NCBI GenBank assembly: GCA_964599235.1
Contig: CAZRDX010000016.1
Coordinates: forward strand, 1-64,000
Origin: DRPN01 sp964599235
GTDB lineage: Bacteria > Bacteroidota > Bacteroidia > Bacteroidales > VadinHA17
DNA: 64,000 nt
Direction of reading: 5' to 3'
A program made the position numbers and the translations under genes. Under the pieces are notes generated by a model. The model saw only the letters and a list, made by a program, of their open reading frames with translations, searched no databases and had not been told where the DNA came from. The stretch's first letter is position 1, and every line of letters begins with the position of its first letter. Below, piece by piece: positions 1 to 9,183 of this stretch.

Positions 1-72
1 TTCGGCTGGAAGTGGTGAGGATGGATCGCTCTCCCGATCCTTCCGCCGGAGATCCGCCCCATCGTCAGCAAG

Positions 73-1098
73 TTATCCCTTCAGGCGTATCCGGGCCAGG
101 TAGATGCCGGCTTTCCCTTCGTGGGAAGAGTAATAGCTGACCCACAGGATGCCGTTGTGCACAACCATGCCCGGATAGCTGTTATCTCCGCCGCTGGGCA
201 GCACGAGGGGGGATGACATATGGCCCTGCTCGTCCAGTCGTGCCACACAGGTCTTCGGCTTCCCGCCGATCATCATCCTGCCGGCACAGAGGTAATGCCC
301 GGGTGCAAGGACGAGCAGATCAGGCCCTCCCACATACTTTCCCAGAGCGTGGTAACGCCACCGGGTATAAGGCGCGACACTCAGGCCCAGGAAAGCACTC
401 CGGTCACCACCGGCCGTGCGGAAAAGACCCACCATCCGGTCGTTGCGGTCAAAACGAAGTGTCACCTCATTGGGCCGGTTACGTGGGGTCCTGAGCGTAG
501 CCACAGGCAGGAAAACAAAGCCGTCCTCGCTCCGCTCCAGCCAGACCACATTGGTATCCCCCCGGTAGGAAACAACCCACTGGTACTTGCCATGCCACAC
601 CGGATGCCAGGGCCAGCGGTCGTGAATGCTCACCGGCTCGGGATCGCTCCAGTGAAGCCCGTCGCGCGACGATGCGACCCGCGGCGCCATCCCCACCGGC
701 TTGCCTTCGATCCACAGAGTGACCCCCATGTTGCATACCAGACTGTCACCATGAGCAATGCCCAGCTTGGGATCACGCAGGTCGAACACCACCGTTCCCT
801 CCTTCACCGGTATCGAAAAAAAGGCTACGGGAAGCCATTCCCTGCCATCCCGGCTGCGAAGGATACGCACCTTCCCCTGGTCTCCGCCGGCATGAGCATG
901 TCCCTCACGAAAAGAACAGTAAAAATATCCCCGGAACCACACCAGATCGGTGAACGAGTTGTAATCCGCATAATCCCAGATCTTCTTCACCTCCAGGAGT
1001 TCCAGTCCCGTGGCATCCTGGGCCTGGAGCCCCGAAGGGGTAAAAGCCAGACAGCTCAAAGAGAACAGAAGGATCGAATGCAGCAGCACTTTCTTCAT
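73..1098 (-). CDS. Secreted sialidase-like six-bladed beta-propeller protein
   Basis: The 341-residue product starts with a signal peptide (MKKVLLHS, a hydrophobic stretch, then cleavage near LQAQ), so it is probably periplasmic or outer-membrane associated. The body has Asp-box (BNR) type motifs of the S-x-D-x-x-x-W kind, at SRDGREW and SRDGLHW, with a weaker SEDGFVF. Regularly spaced beta-rich segments fit the sialidase/exo-alpha-sialidase superfamily propeller. The catalytic Arg triad and Tyr/Glu pair of true sialidases cannot be assigned with confidence, so substrate and activity are open. An in-frame ATG 13 codons upstream exists, but the chosen start puts the signal peptide at the N-terminus. 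The next gene upstream, on the same strand 42 bp away, encodes a metallo-beta-lactamase-fold protein, so the two may be co-transcribed. Confidence 0.6.
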   Translation of the reverse strand: MKKVLLHSILLFSLSCLAFTPSGLQAQDATGLELLEVKKIWDYADYNSFTDLVWFRGYFYCSFREGHAHAGGDQGKVRILRSRDGREWLPVAFFSIPVKEGTVVFDLRDPKLGIAHGDSLVCNMGVTLWIEGKPVGMAPRVASSRDGLHWSDPEPVSIHDRWPWHPVWHGKYQWVVSYRGDTNVVWLERSEDGFVFLPVATLRTPRNRPNEVTLRFDRNDRMVGLFRTAGGDRSAFLGLSVAPYTRWRYHALGKYVGGPDLLVLAPGHYLCAGRMMIGGKPKTCVARLDEQGHMSSPLVLPSGGDNSYPGMVVHNGILWVSYYSSHEGKAGIYLARIRLKG

Positions 1099-1140
1099 AG
1101 TATAAGAGATTGACCGATAAAGATAGTGAACCTTCATGGA

Positions 1141-2220
1141 TCATTTTTTGGTTCGGGGCAGGTAATGATAGCTCTCCCCCCACAGCATCCGCAGATAAGG
1201 GAAGCTCGACCGGTAAAACGCACGGAGCGAAGGCTCCGACCAGGCGGTATCACCCCACCAGGGATCACGGTCGTCGACGGGATGACCCAACTCGTCCTCA
1301 TGCCCCAGCAGGGTGAGCTCCGGCGAAAAACCTTCGGCGATACGGGGCAGGTGACTCGCCCAGACGGTGGTGATCATGATGTCGACAGGAAACCGCTCTT
1401 TCACATGGTCGATCCAGGCAAAGTCCGGCATAAAATCCCCGTCGTTGACCTGGTCGCCCAGGTGGGCGATGCGGAGCCCCTCACGCGTAATGACGAGTAC
1501 GACGTTCACATCGATGGAAGCCATCTGGTGGCCGGGGTAGATGACCACCTGCAGGGTATCCCCCCGGGCAGGAAGGGGCAGCAGCTGCACCCTGCCGGCC
1601 TGCCGTGGCAGGTGGGTAACCTTCCTGAAAAGCGGATCGTCGCGCCAGAACTGATCGGGAGCTACCACAGGACGTCCGGCCTTCAGGAAAATACGGGCCA
1701 CGACAGGGTCCTGATGATCCCGGTGCTTGTGGCTCACGAAGAGAACATCGCACTGTCGGGCCAGACGCCGGATGAGGGTGTCGGAAAGGGCAAAAGCAGC
1801 TCCGGCGGTGGTGCCCCGCACCACGTCAAAGGCTACCGTCACACTCGGCGTCCGCACCACATACCCCATGTTGTACAGTTTCCAAATCACGGCACCTTCC
1901 TCCACCTCCGTCCTTTCCATCTCTGCCACAGCCTTTGAGATACGCTCGTGGAAAACACGCTGCACGGCAGGCCGGCAGGCCACCACCCGGTCGTGCATCA
2001 CCGCATCAAAAAGATAGAGTGCCGTCTGGCGGATACGTGGCTCGGGCCAGGCGGGCGGCCAGACATCCGCCACCCCGAACACCTCCTCCAGCAAAACTCC
2101 CTGCTGACGGTCCATATACGCATCCGAACGGGCCGACAAACAGGTATCACAACGACCCTGACCGGAAAGTGACAGGGCAAAAAAAAGGTGGATCCAGAGA
2201 ACCGAATACATTCTTGCCAT
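1141..2220 (-). CDS. Secreted metallo-beta-lactamase-fold hydrolase
   Basis: The 359-residue protein has an N-terminal signal peptide and a central metallo-beta-lactamase fold. The metal-binding signature HxHxDH is present as HKHRDH (H164, H166, D168, H169). Later GHQ and HLGD segments supply the expected further metal ligands. About 110 residues before the fold match nothing I recognise and are rich in charged helices. UlaG-like and other lactamase-fold hydrolases share these features, so the substrate cannot be named. It lies 42 bp upstream of the propeller gene on the same strand. Two start codons (codons 1 and 4) are close together; the first is used here. Confidence 0.65.
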   Translation of the reverse strand: MARMYSVLWIHLFFALSLSGQGRCDTCLSARSDAYMDRQQGVLLEEVFGVADVWPPAWPEPRIRQTALYLFDAVMHDRVVACRPAVQRVFHERISKAVAEMERTEVEEGAVIWKLYNMGYVVRTPSVTVAFDVVRGTTAGAAFALSDTLIRRLARQCDVLFVSHKHRDHQDPVVARIFLKAGRPVVAPDQFWRDDPLFRKVTHLPRQAGRVQLLPLPARGDTLQVVIYPGHQMASIDVNVVLVITREGLRIAHLGDQVNDGDFMPDFAWIDHVKERFPVDIMITTVWASHLPRIAEGFSPELTLLGHEDELGHPVDDRDPWWGDTAWSEPSLRAFYRSSFPYLRMLWGESYHYLPRTKK

Positions 2221-2645
2221 GAGCCTATGACTTTTTCGTAAAATAAATCATTTCTTTCCAACCCTCCTTCAGGCATCCTCACCAATGAAGATGGGATCTT
2301 CACCTTGAAACAACCCTTATCCCAACCTTCCCGGAACCTTTTCCCGACCAATCTTTGTAACACACTATGGAACAAAATACTTTAATAACAACAATTGCAA
2401 CAATGCAGGACGATGCCGGACCGACTTCGCGGCTGACTTCATGTATCATTACGCCAACATTCAACACAAAACCATTACACAACTTTTCCTGGACTCTTTG
2501 TAAGACCGTTCGAGACTCCTTACGGCCAGAAAGCCGAAGGATAAGTAATCAAGGAAAAGGAAGAGGATCATGACAATACCTACAATTAGGTATTCGACAG
2601 GGGGAATGGATATCGTATCTTTGCCGGATCAAAAAGAGATCAAAG
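2221..2645. other. Intergenic region between divergent genes, no convincing gene
   Basis: This 425-bp stretch separates the minus-strand lactamase-fold gene from the plus-strand ferredoxin-fusion gene. It is more AT-rich than its surroundings. Short open frames exist on both strands (about 2300-2482 minus and 2367-2573 plus), but their translations have no domain and poor codon use. The only clear signal is the -7 box at 2616-2623. A one-mismatch copy of the same box (AATCTTTG, 2350-2357) may be fortuitous. Confidence 0.5.
2616..2623 (+). promoter_or_regulatory. Bacteroidota -7 promoter box for the ferredoxin fusion gene
   Basis: TATCTTTG matches the TAnnTTTG -7 consensus exactly and lies 22 bp before the ATG at 2646. 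A TTCG about 19 bp upstream is a weak -33 candidate. Confidence 0.5.
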
Positions 2646-4571
2646 ATGGAAAAGTACAGGTTCCGGGTCACGGAGGAATGCATCGGTTGCCGGGCATGTG
2701 TGGAGGTGAGCCCGCGTCATTTTGATATGAACAGCGAGGGGAAGGCATTCGTGTACCAGCAGCCCCTGACGGAAGAAGAGCTGGCCAGTTGTCGGGAGGC
2801 CAGGGAGGTATGCCCTGTGGGAGCGATCGTGGAAGAACGGACGGAAACAGAAAAAGTTCGTCCCGTTATGGGTAAGGACAATGTAAAAGAGGTGCTTGAC
2901 CGTCATCCTGAGCTGAAAGAGGTGCTGGTACGTCTCTCGCCTAAGTTCAAACGAATTCAGAGCCCGTTACTTTTCCATACTCTGGCACGTTTTGCCACTT
3001 TTCGTGATGCAGCAAAAGCCACGGGTCTTTCGCTGTGTGAGATCCTCCACACCATCAACAGGGCTTTGGGGGTTGAGCAGGAGCTGGTCGACCAGATGCC
3101 GGAGTGCATCGCTCAGGCCAAGGATACGGAAGAGCTGCCGCCCGCTTCACCCCTCACATGGAAAGAAGGAGCCGAACGTTTTATCTACGATGAGGGCAGC
3201 CGCGATCTGCTGGCCTTGCGGCTGCAGCGCCTGAAACCCGGTGAGAGCATCGTGATCCTTTCGGTGGAACGCCCCGACCTCCTCATACGCATCGCCCACG
3301 GACTGGGCATGCTGTACCACCTCGACAAGAACAGAGAATACCGTCTATCGGTCTATCATCCACCCCACCCCACCCCTTCCATGCCGGAGAACTGGCTGGA
3401 ACAGCGAAGTTCCTTTCCCGTGCTCGACGTGAGAGACATGCAGGTCGACCCCTTCGACAGGATCATGGAAGAAGCCTACCGCACCCCCGAAGGGAAAGGT
3501 TTCACCCTCATCCAGCGCTTCGAACCCTTTCCCATCATCAATATGCTGAGAGAGATGGGCTTTCTGAGCCATACCGAGAAAAAGGGTGAGGAAGAGTTCC
3601 TGATCTACTTTTTCCGGGCTCCTTCACCCAAGAAAGAAACAGGGACCAGACGCCGGCTGGAGATCGTCCTGCAATCGGCCACGCCCGTAGCTCATCCCAT
3701 CATCCTGCGCCTGATGCAGTCGGATGCTATCCGCAGGACTTTTCACATCAAGGAGCTGAAGATCTGGAAAGAGACCGAAAAGCATCTGGGCTGGGTGGTC
3801 AATGGGCATGCCGACATCAGCTTCTCCGCCCTGATCACCGCCACGCGGTTGCGGGATGCAGGAGTGAAGTTCCCCGCTCTGGTGGTATGGGACAATTTCG
3901 TGCTGCTGGCCCGTTATCCTGTGAAAGAGTTGCAGGATGTCCGGGGCCGGGAGATCAGGATGCCGCTCTTCTCCGAAGCCCCGCCGGCCAAGATCACCCG
4001 CTATCTTATTCGCGGCAAGGGCCTCGACCCCGGGGATTTCCGTTTCGTCTACGGCGAACCTTTCGGTCGGCCGGAAGAGATCTTTGAGGACTTTGTGCGG
4101 GGACATGCCGATACGGTCGTACTGCGCGAACCGGAAGCCAGCTATGCCATTGCCGTCATGCGTGACCGTGGAGAGGAGGTGTGGGAGATCCCATTCAACA
4201 GAATCTGGAACGAATTAAACCCCGGATTCGGGAGCTTCCCCAATGCCGGCGTCCTCATTAAGGAATCACTTCTCCGCGACCATCCCGAAGAGATCCGTCT
4301 TTTCCTCGACGAACTCGACCGGGCCATCCGCTGGATCAACGGCCACCGTCACGAAACAGCCCTGATGGCCTCCGGCCCCATGAGCCAGCCCCCGGAACGT
4401 CTCGAACTCTTCCTCGAACGGGTAAGTTATGAATATGTCGAAGGAGAAAGCATGCGGCAAAAAATACGGAGATACTTCGAGATCCTTGTCAACAACGACA
4501 TTCTCAAAGCCAATCTCGACGATAAATTCTGGGAAATGTTTTCTCTCGACATGAGAGATCCGGAAAACTGA
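2646..4571 (+). CDS. Four-part fusion: ferredoxin, DUF1858, DUF2249-like, ABC-type substrate-binding domain
   Basis: The product is 641 residues with no signal peptide, so it is cytoplasmic. Residues 1-65 form a single [4Fe-4S] ferredoxin with ligands C12, C15, C18 and C56, the last in a CPVGA motif. Residues about 73-135 match DUF1858 (PELKEVL, then FATFRDAAKATGL). Residues about 258-330 resemble DUF2249 (LDVRDM ending in IYFFR), and about 180-240 may be a diverged first copy. Residues about 335-610 look like a NitT/TauT-type periplasmic-binding fold, yet without export. DUF1858 and DUF2249 occur in proteins linked to iron-sulfur repair and nitric-oxide response; by inference this is a redox-linked sensor or repair factor that binds a small ligand. 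It stands alone, convergent with the next gene (4 bp between stops). Domain names rest on pattern recognition only. Confidence 0.65.
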   Translation: MEKYRFRVTEECIGCRACVEVSPRHFDMNSEGKAFVYQQPLTEEELASCREAREVCPVGAIVEERTETEKVRPVMGKDNVKEVLDRHPELKEVLVRLSPKFKRIQSPLLFHTLARFATFRDAAKATGLSLCEILHTINRALGVEQELVDQMPECIAQAKDTEELPPASPLTWKEGAERFIYDEGSRDLLALRLQRLKPGESIVILSVERPDLLIRIAHGLGMLYHLDKNREYRLSVYHPPHPTPSMPENWLEQRSSFPVLDVRDMQVDPFDRIMEEAYRTPEGKGFTLIQRFEPFPIINMLREMGFLSHTEKKGEEEFLIYFFRAPSPKKETGTRRRLEIVLQSATPVAHPIILRLMQSDAIRRTFHIKELKIWKETEKHLGWVVNGHADISFSALITATRLRDAGVKFPALVVWDNFVLLARYPVKELQDVRGREIRMPLFSEAPPAKITRYLIRGKGLDPGDFRFVYGEPFGRPEEIFEDFVRGHADTVVLREPEASYAIAVMRDRGEEVWEIPFNRIWNELNPGFGSFPNAGVLIKESLLRDHPEEIRLFLDELDRAIRWINGHRHETALMASGPMSQPPERLELFLERVSYEYVEGESMRQKIRRYFEILVNNDILKANLDDKFWEMFSLDMRDPEN

Positions 4572-4575
4572 TCCG

Positions 4576-5658
4576 CTATTCCAGATAGAGCGAACGCAAT
4601 GCCAGAGGATGGACCCCCATTTGCTGGATGAGGTAGTTTTCCAGACTGCCGTATTCCTTTTCCACCAGGGAGATGGCTCTTTCCAAATAAGAGGTATCGA
4701 CCTCCAGGATGGGACGCAGCAGTTCACCGTTCAATCCGGCCAGGTTGACCATCTGAATGGTCTTTTCAATACGTTCCTTCAGGTATCTGTTCGAAGCCAT
4801 GTAGTTCTCATAGATGGTCTCCTTGTCTGCTCCCAATGCTGCCAGGAAAAGGGTGGCAGCCCAGCCTGCCCGGTCCTTTCCCTCGGTACAATGAAAAACG
4901 ATCGGTCCGTCGGCGTTCTCCAACTGCTGCAGAAAAAGGGAGAACTGATCATGATAATGGGTCACGAAACGGGTGTACACATGATCGAGGAGCGTGTCGA
5001 GTGCCAAGGTATCCTGGTTTCTCAGCCATCCCAGGATCAGATCCTGACTGATGAGCGTATCGTCGATGGGCAGCCGGATGACCTCCATTCCTTCCGGCAG
5101 CTTGTCGGGAGCCTGGGCCACCTCTTCGTCCGAGCGGAAGTCGATGACCTTGGTCACGCCCAGGCTGTTGAAATAGGCTCTGTCCACGGGGGTGAGCTCG
5201 CTGAGATCGCCTGATCGGTAGATCGCTCCCCAACGGATCTTCCGGCCATCCGCCATGACGGTCCCTCCCAGATCACGGAAATTGCGTTGACCCTCAAAAG
5301 GAAGCTGCACTTCCGATACGACGGCCGTCTCGGACCCATCACGCACAAGACGGAAATAATAGCGGGTCTCCGCATCAAAACCGTCGAGCATGAACTCCCG
5401 CTCAGTGGTATACCCCACCCGGGTGGTCATGTCGATGGTCAGCGGGCTCTCACCCTGGTAGATCGACCAGGTACCGTCCACCTTGAACTCAAACCGGTAA
5501 ACGGAAGAAGCCTTCGCTCCATGGTCAGGGTCCCGTGTCACCACCACCTGCTGTTGCAGGTTGGTCTCGCGGGGAACATCCGTCCCGTCATCCTTGGAAC
5601 ATCCCGTCATCATCATGACAGCACTTAGTATGAAGAACAAACTCTTTCCGTATCTCAT
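4576..5658 (-). CDS. Lipoprotein tyrosine/phosphoinositide phosphatase (Y_phosphatase3 family)
   Basis: This 360-residue protein begins with a lipoprotein signal peptide ending at MMMTGC, with C20 as the lipidated residue, so it should be anchored in the envelope. Residues about 35-115 form a beta-rich domain resembling fibronectin type III. The phosphatase domain (about 120-350) carries the CX5R loop HCTEGKDRAG, with nucleophile C257 and phosphate-binding R263. Upstream are the family motifs RNFRDLGG and YRSGDLSEL. The family includes secreted tyrosine and lipid phosphatases of bacteria such as Listeria LipA and mycobacterial MptpB. The natural substrate here is unknown. It is monocistronic and convergent with the ferredoxin fusion gene. 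Confidence 0.8.
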   Translation of the reverse strand: MRYGKSLFFILSAVMMMTGCSKDDGTDVPRETNLQQQVVVTRDPDHGAKASSVYRFEFKVDGTWSIYQGESPLTIDMTTRVGYTTEREFMLDGFDAETRYYFRLVRDGSETAVVSEVQLPFEGQRNFRDLGGTVMADGRKIRWGAIYRSGDLSELTPVDRAYFNSLGVTKVIDFRSDEEVAQAPDKLPEGMEVIRLPIDDTLISQDLILGWLRNQDTLALDTLLDHVYTRFVTHYHDQFSLFLQQLENADGPIVFHCTEGKDRAGWAATLFLAALGADKETIYENYMASNRYLKERIEKTIQMVNLAGLNGELLRPILEVDTSYLERAISLVEKEYGSLENYLIQQMGVHPLALRSLYLE

Positions 5659-5681
5659 GATCCACCTTGTTGATTTTTTTA

Positions 5682-5689
5682 CAAAAGTA
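5682..5689 (-). promoter_or_regulatory. -7 promoter box for the lipoprotein phosphatase gene
   Basis: Read on the minus strand this is TACTTTTG, an exact TAnnTTTG match 23 bp upstream of the start codon at 5658. No good -33 element is visible. Confidence 0.45.
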
Positions 5690-5853
5690 GTTTATTTCGA
5701 TATAAGGAAGCTTCCCGCTCCTGCAGGGATCATCGCCGGCAGGTCGTTTGCACCTTTTTTGCACCTGCGGCGCTGCAGGCAACCAGGATCGCTCCGGGAG
5801 CCGCTTGTCAGGAAACGAACTTTTTGTTATTTTTCAGCCAAACTGCTACGATC

Positions 5854-6945
5854 ATGAAAAACAATGAAGAACTTTACAACAAGACGATCATTGCCGCATT
5901 GCGGCTGAGTTTCATTGCGTTGTTGATCGTCTGGTCGTTCCTGATCATCAAGCCTTTCATCATGCCGGTGTTATGGGGCATCATCATTGCGGTGGTGCTC
6001 TATCCTCTTCACAAGCGTGTTACGGCCTGGCTGGGCGGGCGTGAGAAAGCCTCGGCCTGGGTGATCACGCTGGTGCTGCTGGCACTGCTGGTGATCCCTT
6101 CGTGGATCTTCCTCGGTTCGGCGGTAGAAGGTATCCAGACCTTCGCCCACCGGATCAACGAGGGGACATTGGTGATTCCTCCTCCCCAGGAGAAAGTGGC
6201 CCATTGGCCGGTGGTGGGCAAACCCATTTATCAGGCATGGGAAGCTTTTGCCACCAATACGGATGAGGCGTTGCAGCGTTATCACGAACAGTTACGTACG
6301 GTGGCCACCAAACTGCTGCAATCGTCGGCAGGGCTGGTGATAACCCTTCTGCTCTTCATCCTTTCGGTCATCATCGCCGGGGTGTTGCTGCCTATATCGC
6401 AGACGGGACGACGTGCCGCCGACAAGGTGTTCGACACTCTGTTGGGGGATTACGGGGATGATTTCGTTCAGCTCTCGGCCGACATCATCCGCAGTGTGGT
6501 GCAGGGCATCCTGTTGGTAGCGGCGATCCAGTCGGTGCTGCTGGGCCTGGGGATGATGGTGGCCGGCATCCCGGCAGCAGGGCTGTGGGCACTGATCGTC
6601 CTGCTGCTGGCCATCATGCAGCTGCCTCCCTGGCTCGTGATGCTCCCCCTCGCCATTTACGGTTTTTCGATCATGGATACTACCTGGGCCGTCATCTTCC
6701 TGATCTACAGTATGGCGATCAGCATGAGTGATCCTTTCCTCAAGGCCCTTTTCCTGGGGCGGGGTGTGGCCATTCCCACCCTGGTGGTGCTGCTGGGTGC
6801 CATCGGAGGCATGCTCCTCTCCGGCATCATCGGTCTCTTCGTGGGTGCCGTAGTGCTAGCCATCACCTACAAAGTATTCGTGGCCCTCGTGGCGAAAAGC
6901 CCGGAAGAAACAGCCGGAACAGAAAACCCCACACTACAGGAATGA
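5854..6945 (+). CDS. AI-2E family transporter (PerM-like membrane protein)
   Basis: The 363-residue protein has the AI-2E/PerM plan. An N-terminal hydrophobic pair (about 15-60) is followed by a third segment, a long soluble or amphipathic middle (about 90-160) and a dense C-terminal bundle to about 350, roughly eight membrane segments in all. The P-x-x-x-G-x-x-x-A pattern near FIMPVLWGIIIAVVLYP is typical. Family members have been linked to autoinducer export, Na+/H+ antiport and other substrates, so the name does not fix the cargo. The ATG at 5854 is preferred over an in-frame ATG ten codons upstream because homologous proteins begin close to this point. It is 29 bp from the HlyD gene and heads a run of four transport genes. 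Confidence 0.8.
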   Translation: MKNNEELYNKTIIAALRLSFIALLIVWSFLIIKPFIMPVLWGIIIAVVLYPLHKRVTAWLGGREKASAWVITLVLLALLVIPSWIFLGSAVEGIQTFAHRINEGTLVIPPPQEKVAHWPVVGKPIYQAWEAFATNTDEALQRYHEQLRTVATKLLQSSAGLVITLLLFILSVIIAGVLLPISQTGRRAADKVFDTLLGDYGDDFVQLSADIIRSVVQGILLVAAIQSVLLGLGMMVAGIPAAGLWALIVLLLAIMQLPPWLVMLPLAIYGFSIMDTTWAVIFLIYSMAISMSDPFLKALFLGRGVAIPTLVVLLGAIGGMLLSGIIGLFVGAVVLAITYKVFVALVAKSPEETAGTENPTLQE

Positions 6946-6974
6946 TCGATCTCCTATCCGGATAAAACATTACC

Positions 6975-8132
6975 ATGGCAGAAGAAAAAGAAGAAAGAAC
7001 ACCCGGACCGGAAGAAGAGGAAGGACAGGAAAACGCCACACCGGCCCAGGGAAGCACGGCCGGCACTCCCCGCCGTCTGGTGCATCTCACGCGGGCGGTG
7101 TTGGCTGTGGCACTGCTTTTTTTCATCTGGTACATCTTTTCCGACCGCTACACTCCCTATACCGACCAGGGACAGGTGAGCGGGGTGGTGGTCCCTGTGA
7201 CACCGGCGGTGACGGGTTATCTCATCGAATCACGGGTGAAGCTGCACGACGAGGTGCATGCCGGCGACCTGCTTTTCCTCATCGACACCGTCCCTTATGT
7301 GCTGGCGGTGAAGCGGGCCGAGGCGGAAGTAGACCGTGTGCTGCAGGACCTGGGTGTGCAGAGTGCCACGGTGAAGGCGGCAGCGAGCAGCGTAGGAGTG
7401 GCCCGCGCCCAGCTCGACAGGGCCCGTCGCAGCTACGATCGGGCCCAGCGCATCATACGTAAGAACCCCGGCGCGCTCTCTCAGGCCGACATCGACAGGG
7501 TGGAGACCAACCTTAGCCAGGCCATGGAACGCCTGGCACAGACCGAGGCCAACCTGATCAAGGCCAAGAAACGACTGGGGCCGGCCGGCGAGAACAACCC
7601 CCAGCTGCGGCTGGCACTCAATGCGCTCAGGGATGCACGGATGAGGCTCTCCTGGACCCACCTCTATGCCCCCGCCGACGGTCATATCGAAAGCTACACC
7701 CTCACCGAAGGGATCTACTGCCAGCCCGGACAACCCCTCGCCACCCTGGTATCGGACGAACAGGTATGGATCCAGGCCAACTTCAAGGAGAACAACCTTT
7801 CGCACATGCATCCGGGCAACCGTGTGGAGTTCCTGCTCGATGTACAGCCCGGTCGTATCTTCCGTGGCCGTGTACGCAGCATCGGCTACGGGGTGAACAC
7901 GGGCAACGTGATGACCCCCGGCACCCTGCCGCAGGTGAGCAAGACCACCGCCTGGCTGCGTGATCCGCAGCGTTTTCCCGTGATCATCGAGATCACCGAC
8001 ACGGCAGCCCTGCGATGGTGCCGCAACGGGGGTCAGACCGACGTGGTGGTATACACCGGCCATTATCCTCTGCTCGACCGCATCGCATCGTGGCGTATAC
8101 GTATCAACAGCTGGCTGTCCTATGTCCGGTGA
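6975..8132 (+). CDS. HlyD/EmrA-type membrane fusion (adaptor) protein
   Basis: The 385-residue protein has a charged, Glu-rich cytoplasmic N-terminus of about 35 residues and one membrane anchor (about 38-56). A split lipoyl/barrel-sandwich domain (about 70-105 and 220-260) flanks an alpha-helical coiled-coil hairpin (about 105-215), followed by a beta-barrel region (about 265-330). This is the EmrA/HlyD plan of a periplasmic adaptor that joins an inner-membrane transporter to an outer-membrane channel. It overlaps the following DUF2955 gene by 11 bp, if that gene starts at its first ATG. Adaptor, DUF2955/FUSC-like protein and outer-membrane factor together resemble aromatic-acid or drug efflux systems of the AaeAB type. 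Confidence 0.85.
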   Translation: MAEEKEERTPGPEEEEGQENATPAQGSTAGTPRRLVHLTRAVLAVALLFFIWYIFSDRYTPYTDQGQVSGVVVPVTPAVTGYLIESRVKLHDEVHAGDLLFLIDTVPYVLAVKRAEAEVDRVLQDLGVQSATVKAAASSVGVARAQLDRARRSYDRAQRIIRKNPGALSQADIDRVETNLSQAMERLAQTEANLIKAKKRLGPAGENNPQLRLALNALRDARMRLSWTHLYAPADGHIESYTLTEGIYCQPGQPLATLVSDEQVWIQANFKENNLSHMHPGNRVEFLLDVQPGRIFRGRVRSIGYGVNTGNVMTPGTLPQVSKTTAWLRDPQRFPVIIEITDTAALRWCRNGGQTDVVVYTGHYPLLDRIASWRIRINSWLSYVR

Positions 8133-9183
8133 CACAATGAACATAACGCTGGCAGCAACGAAAGAGAGACCGCTGCTGCGGTTCGCTTTCGGAGCCGCAC
8201 TGATCATGGCGCTGGCGCTGATGATAGGCAGCAGCCTCGCCTATATCATCCCGCTGCTGGCACTCAGCTTCCTGCGGCCGGGAGCTCCCGCCCCCACGCT
8301 GCGCAGCGGTCTCACCTTCGTGGGAGTGGTGGCCCTGACCACAGGAGCAGGCCTTTTTTTTACGCAGTATTTTTATGAATACCGTCTTTTTTTCCTGCCC
8401 GTGCTGGCGCTTTTATTGCTGTGGATCTATTATACGGATGTCCTGTCTCCCTCGGTAAAACTTTTCCTGCTCATTTCCTTTCTGGCCATGCCGGTGCCCA
8501 TGGAGGGAATGAGTGTGGCGTTATGGGCTTTTGCCCTCAACCGCACACTGGTAGGCGGGGCTTTTTTCACCATGGTGATGGTGATGACGGTCTGGGCCCT
8601 TTTCCCCGACCGTGAGACAGTCGCCGTAAAAGCACAGGGGGCCGGCGGGGCGCCGCCGCAGCAGCGTCTGTCGCGTGCTGCCAGGGTGTTGCTGATCACC
8701 TTCCCCGTGGTGCTGGCCTTTATCTTCTTCCAGTGGAGCGACGCCCTGCTGGTGCTCCTTTACATCGTCATCCTGGCACTGCTGCCCTCCGGCGTCAAGG
8801 CAGGCATGGGCATGGTACTGGCCAACCTGCTGGGCGGGGCGGCCACGCTGGTGGTCTACGGTCTGCTGCTGGTGGCGCCCAACCTCTTCTTTTTTCTGCT
8901 GCTCTACCTGGCTGCGGCTCTTCTTTTCGGACAGCAGATCTTTTCCGGCAAGCCCGCTGCCCAGCTCTACCAGACTGCCTTCTCAGCCTTCACCCTCCTC
9001 ATCGGCGGGGTGGTGATGGGCGAGGAGACCACCGGCATAGGCACCCGGATCGTCCAGGTATTCACGGCCGTAGTGTATGTGGTGGCCGCTGACGCTTTCC
9101 TCGAGAAGGTGGCTGCCCTGCCGCTGGTGCAACGTATATCTCGCAAGGGAAAAAGGAACCTCACAACAAGCTCGGGAGCATGA
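8122..9183 (+). CDS. DUF2955 (FUSC-like) inner-membrane protein, probable efflux pump subunit
   Basis: The 353-residue protein is almost entirely hydrophobic. Two blocks of about five membrane segments each (about 20-150 and 190-330) are separated by a polar linker around residues 155-180. This duplicated arrangement is that of DUF2955, a relative of the fusaric-acid-resistance/AaeB superfamily that normally works with an HlyD-type adaptor, here encoded immediately upstream. Substrate is unknown; aromatic acids or amphipathic compounds are typical for the superfamily. A second in-frame ATG five codons in (8137) would remove the overlap with the adaptor gene. The stop codon overlaps the next start as ATGA, which points to translational coupling. 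Confidence 0.7.
   Translation: MSGDTMNITLAATKERPLLRFAFGAALIMALALMIGSSLAYIIPLLALSFLRPGAPAPTLRSGLTFVGVVALTTGAGLFFTQYFYEYRLFFLPVLALLLLWIYYTDVLSPSVKLFLLISFLAMPVPMEGMSVALWAFALNRTLVGGAFFTMVMVMTVWALFPDRETVAVKAQGAGGAPPQQRLSRAARVLLITFPVVLAFIFFQWSDALLVLLYIVILALLPSGVKAGMGMVLANLLGGAATLVVYGLLLVAPNLFFFLLLYLAAALLFGQQIFSGKPAAQLYQTAFSAFTLLIGGVVMGEETTGIGTRIVQVFTAVVYVVAADAFLEKVAALPLVQRISRKGKRNLTTSSGA

Noticed and set aside
2300..2573. Two short frames in the 2221-2645 gap
   Set aside because: Codon use is poor, translations have no similarity to known families, and there is no -7 box of full match in front.
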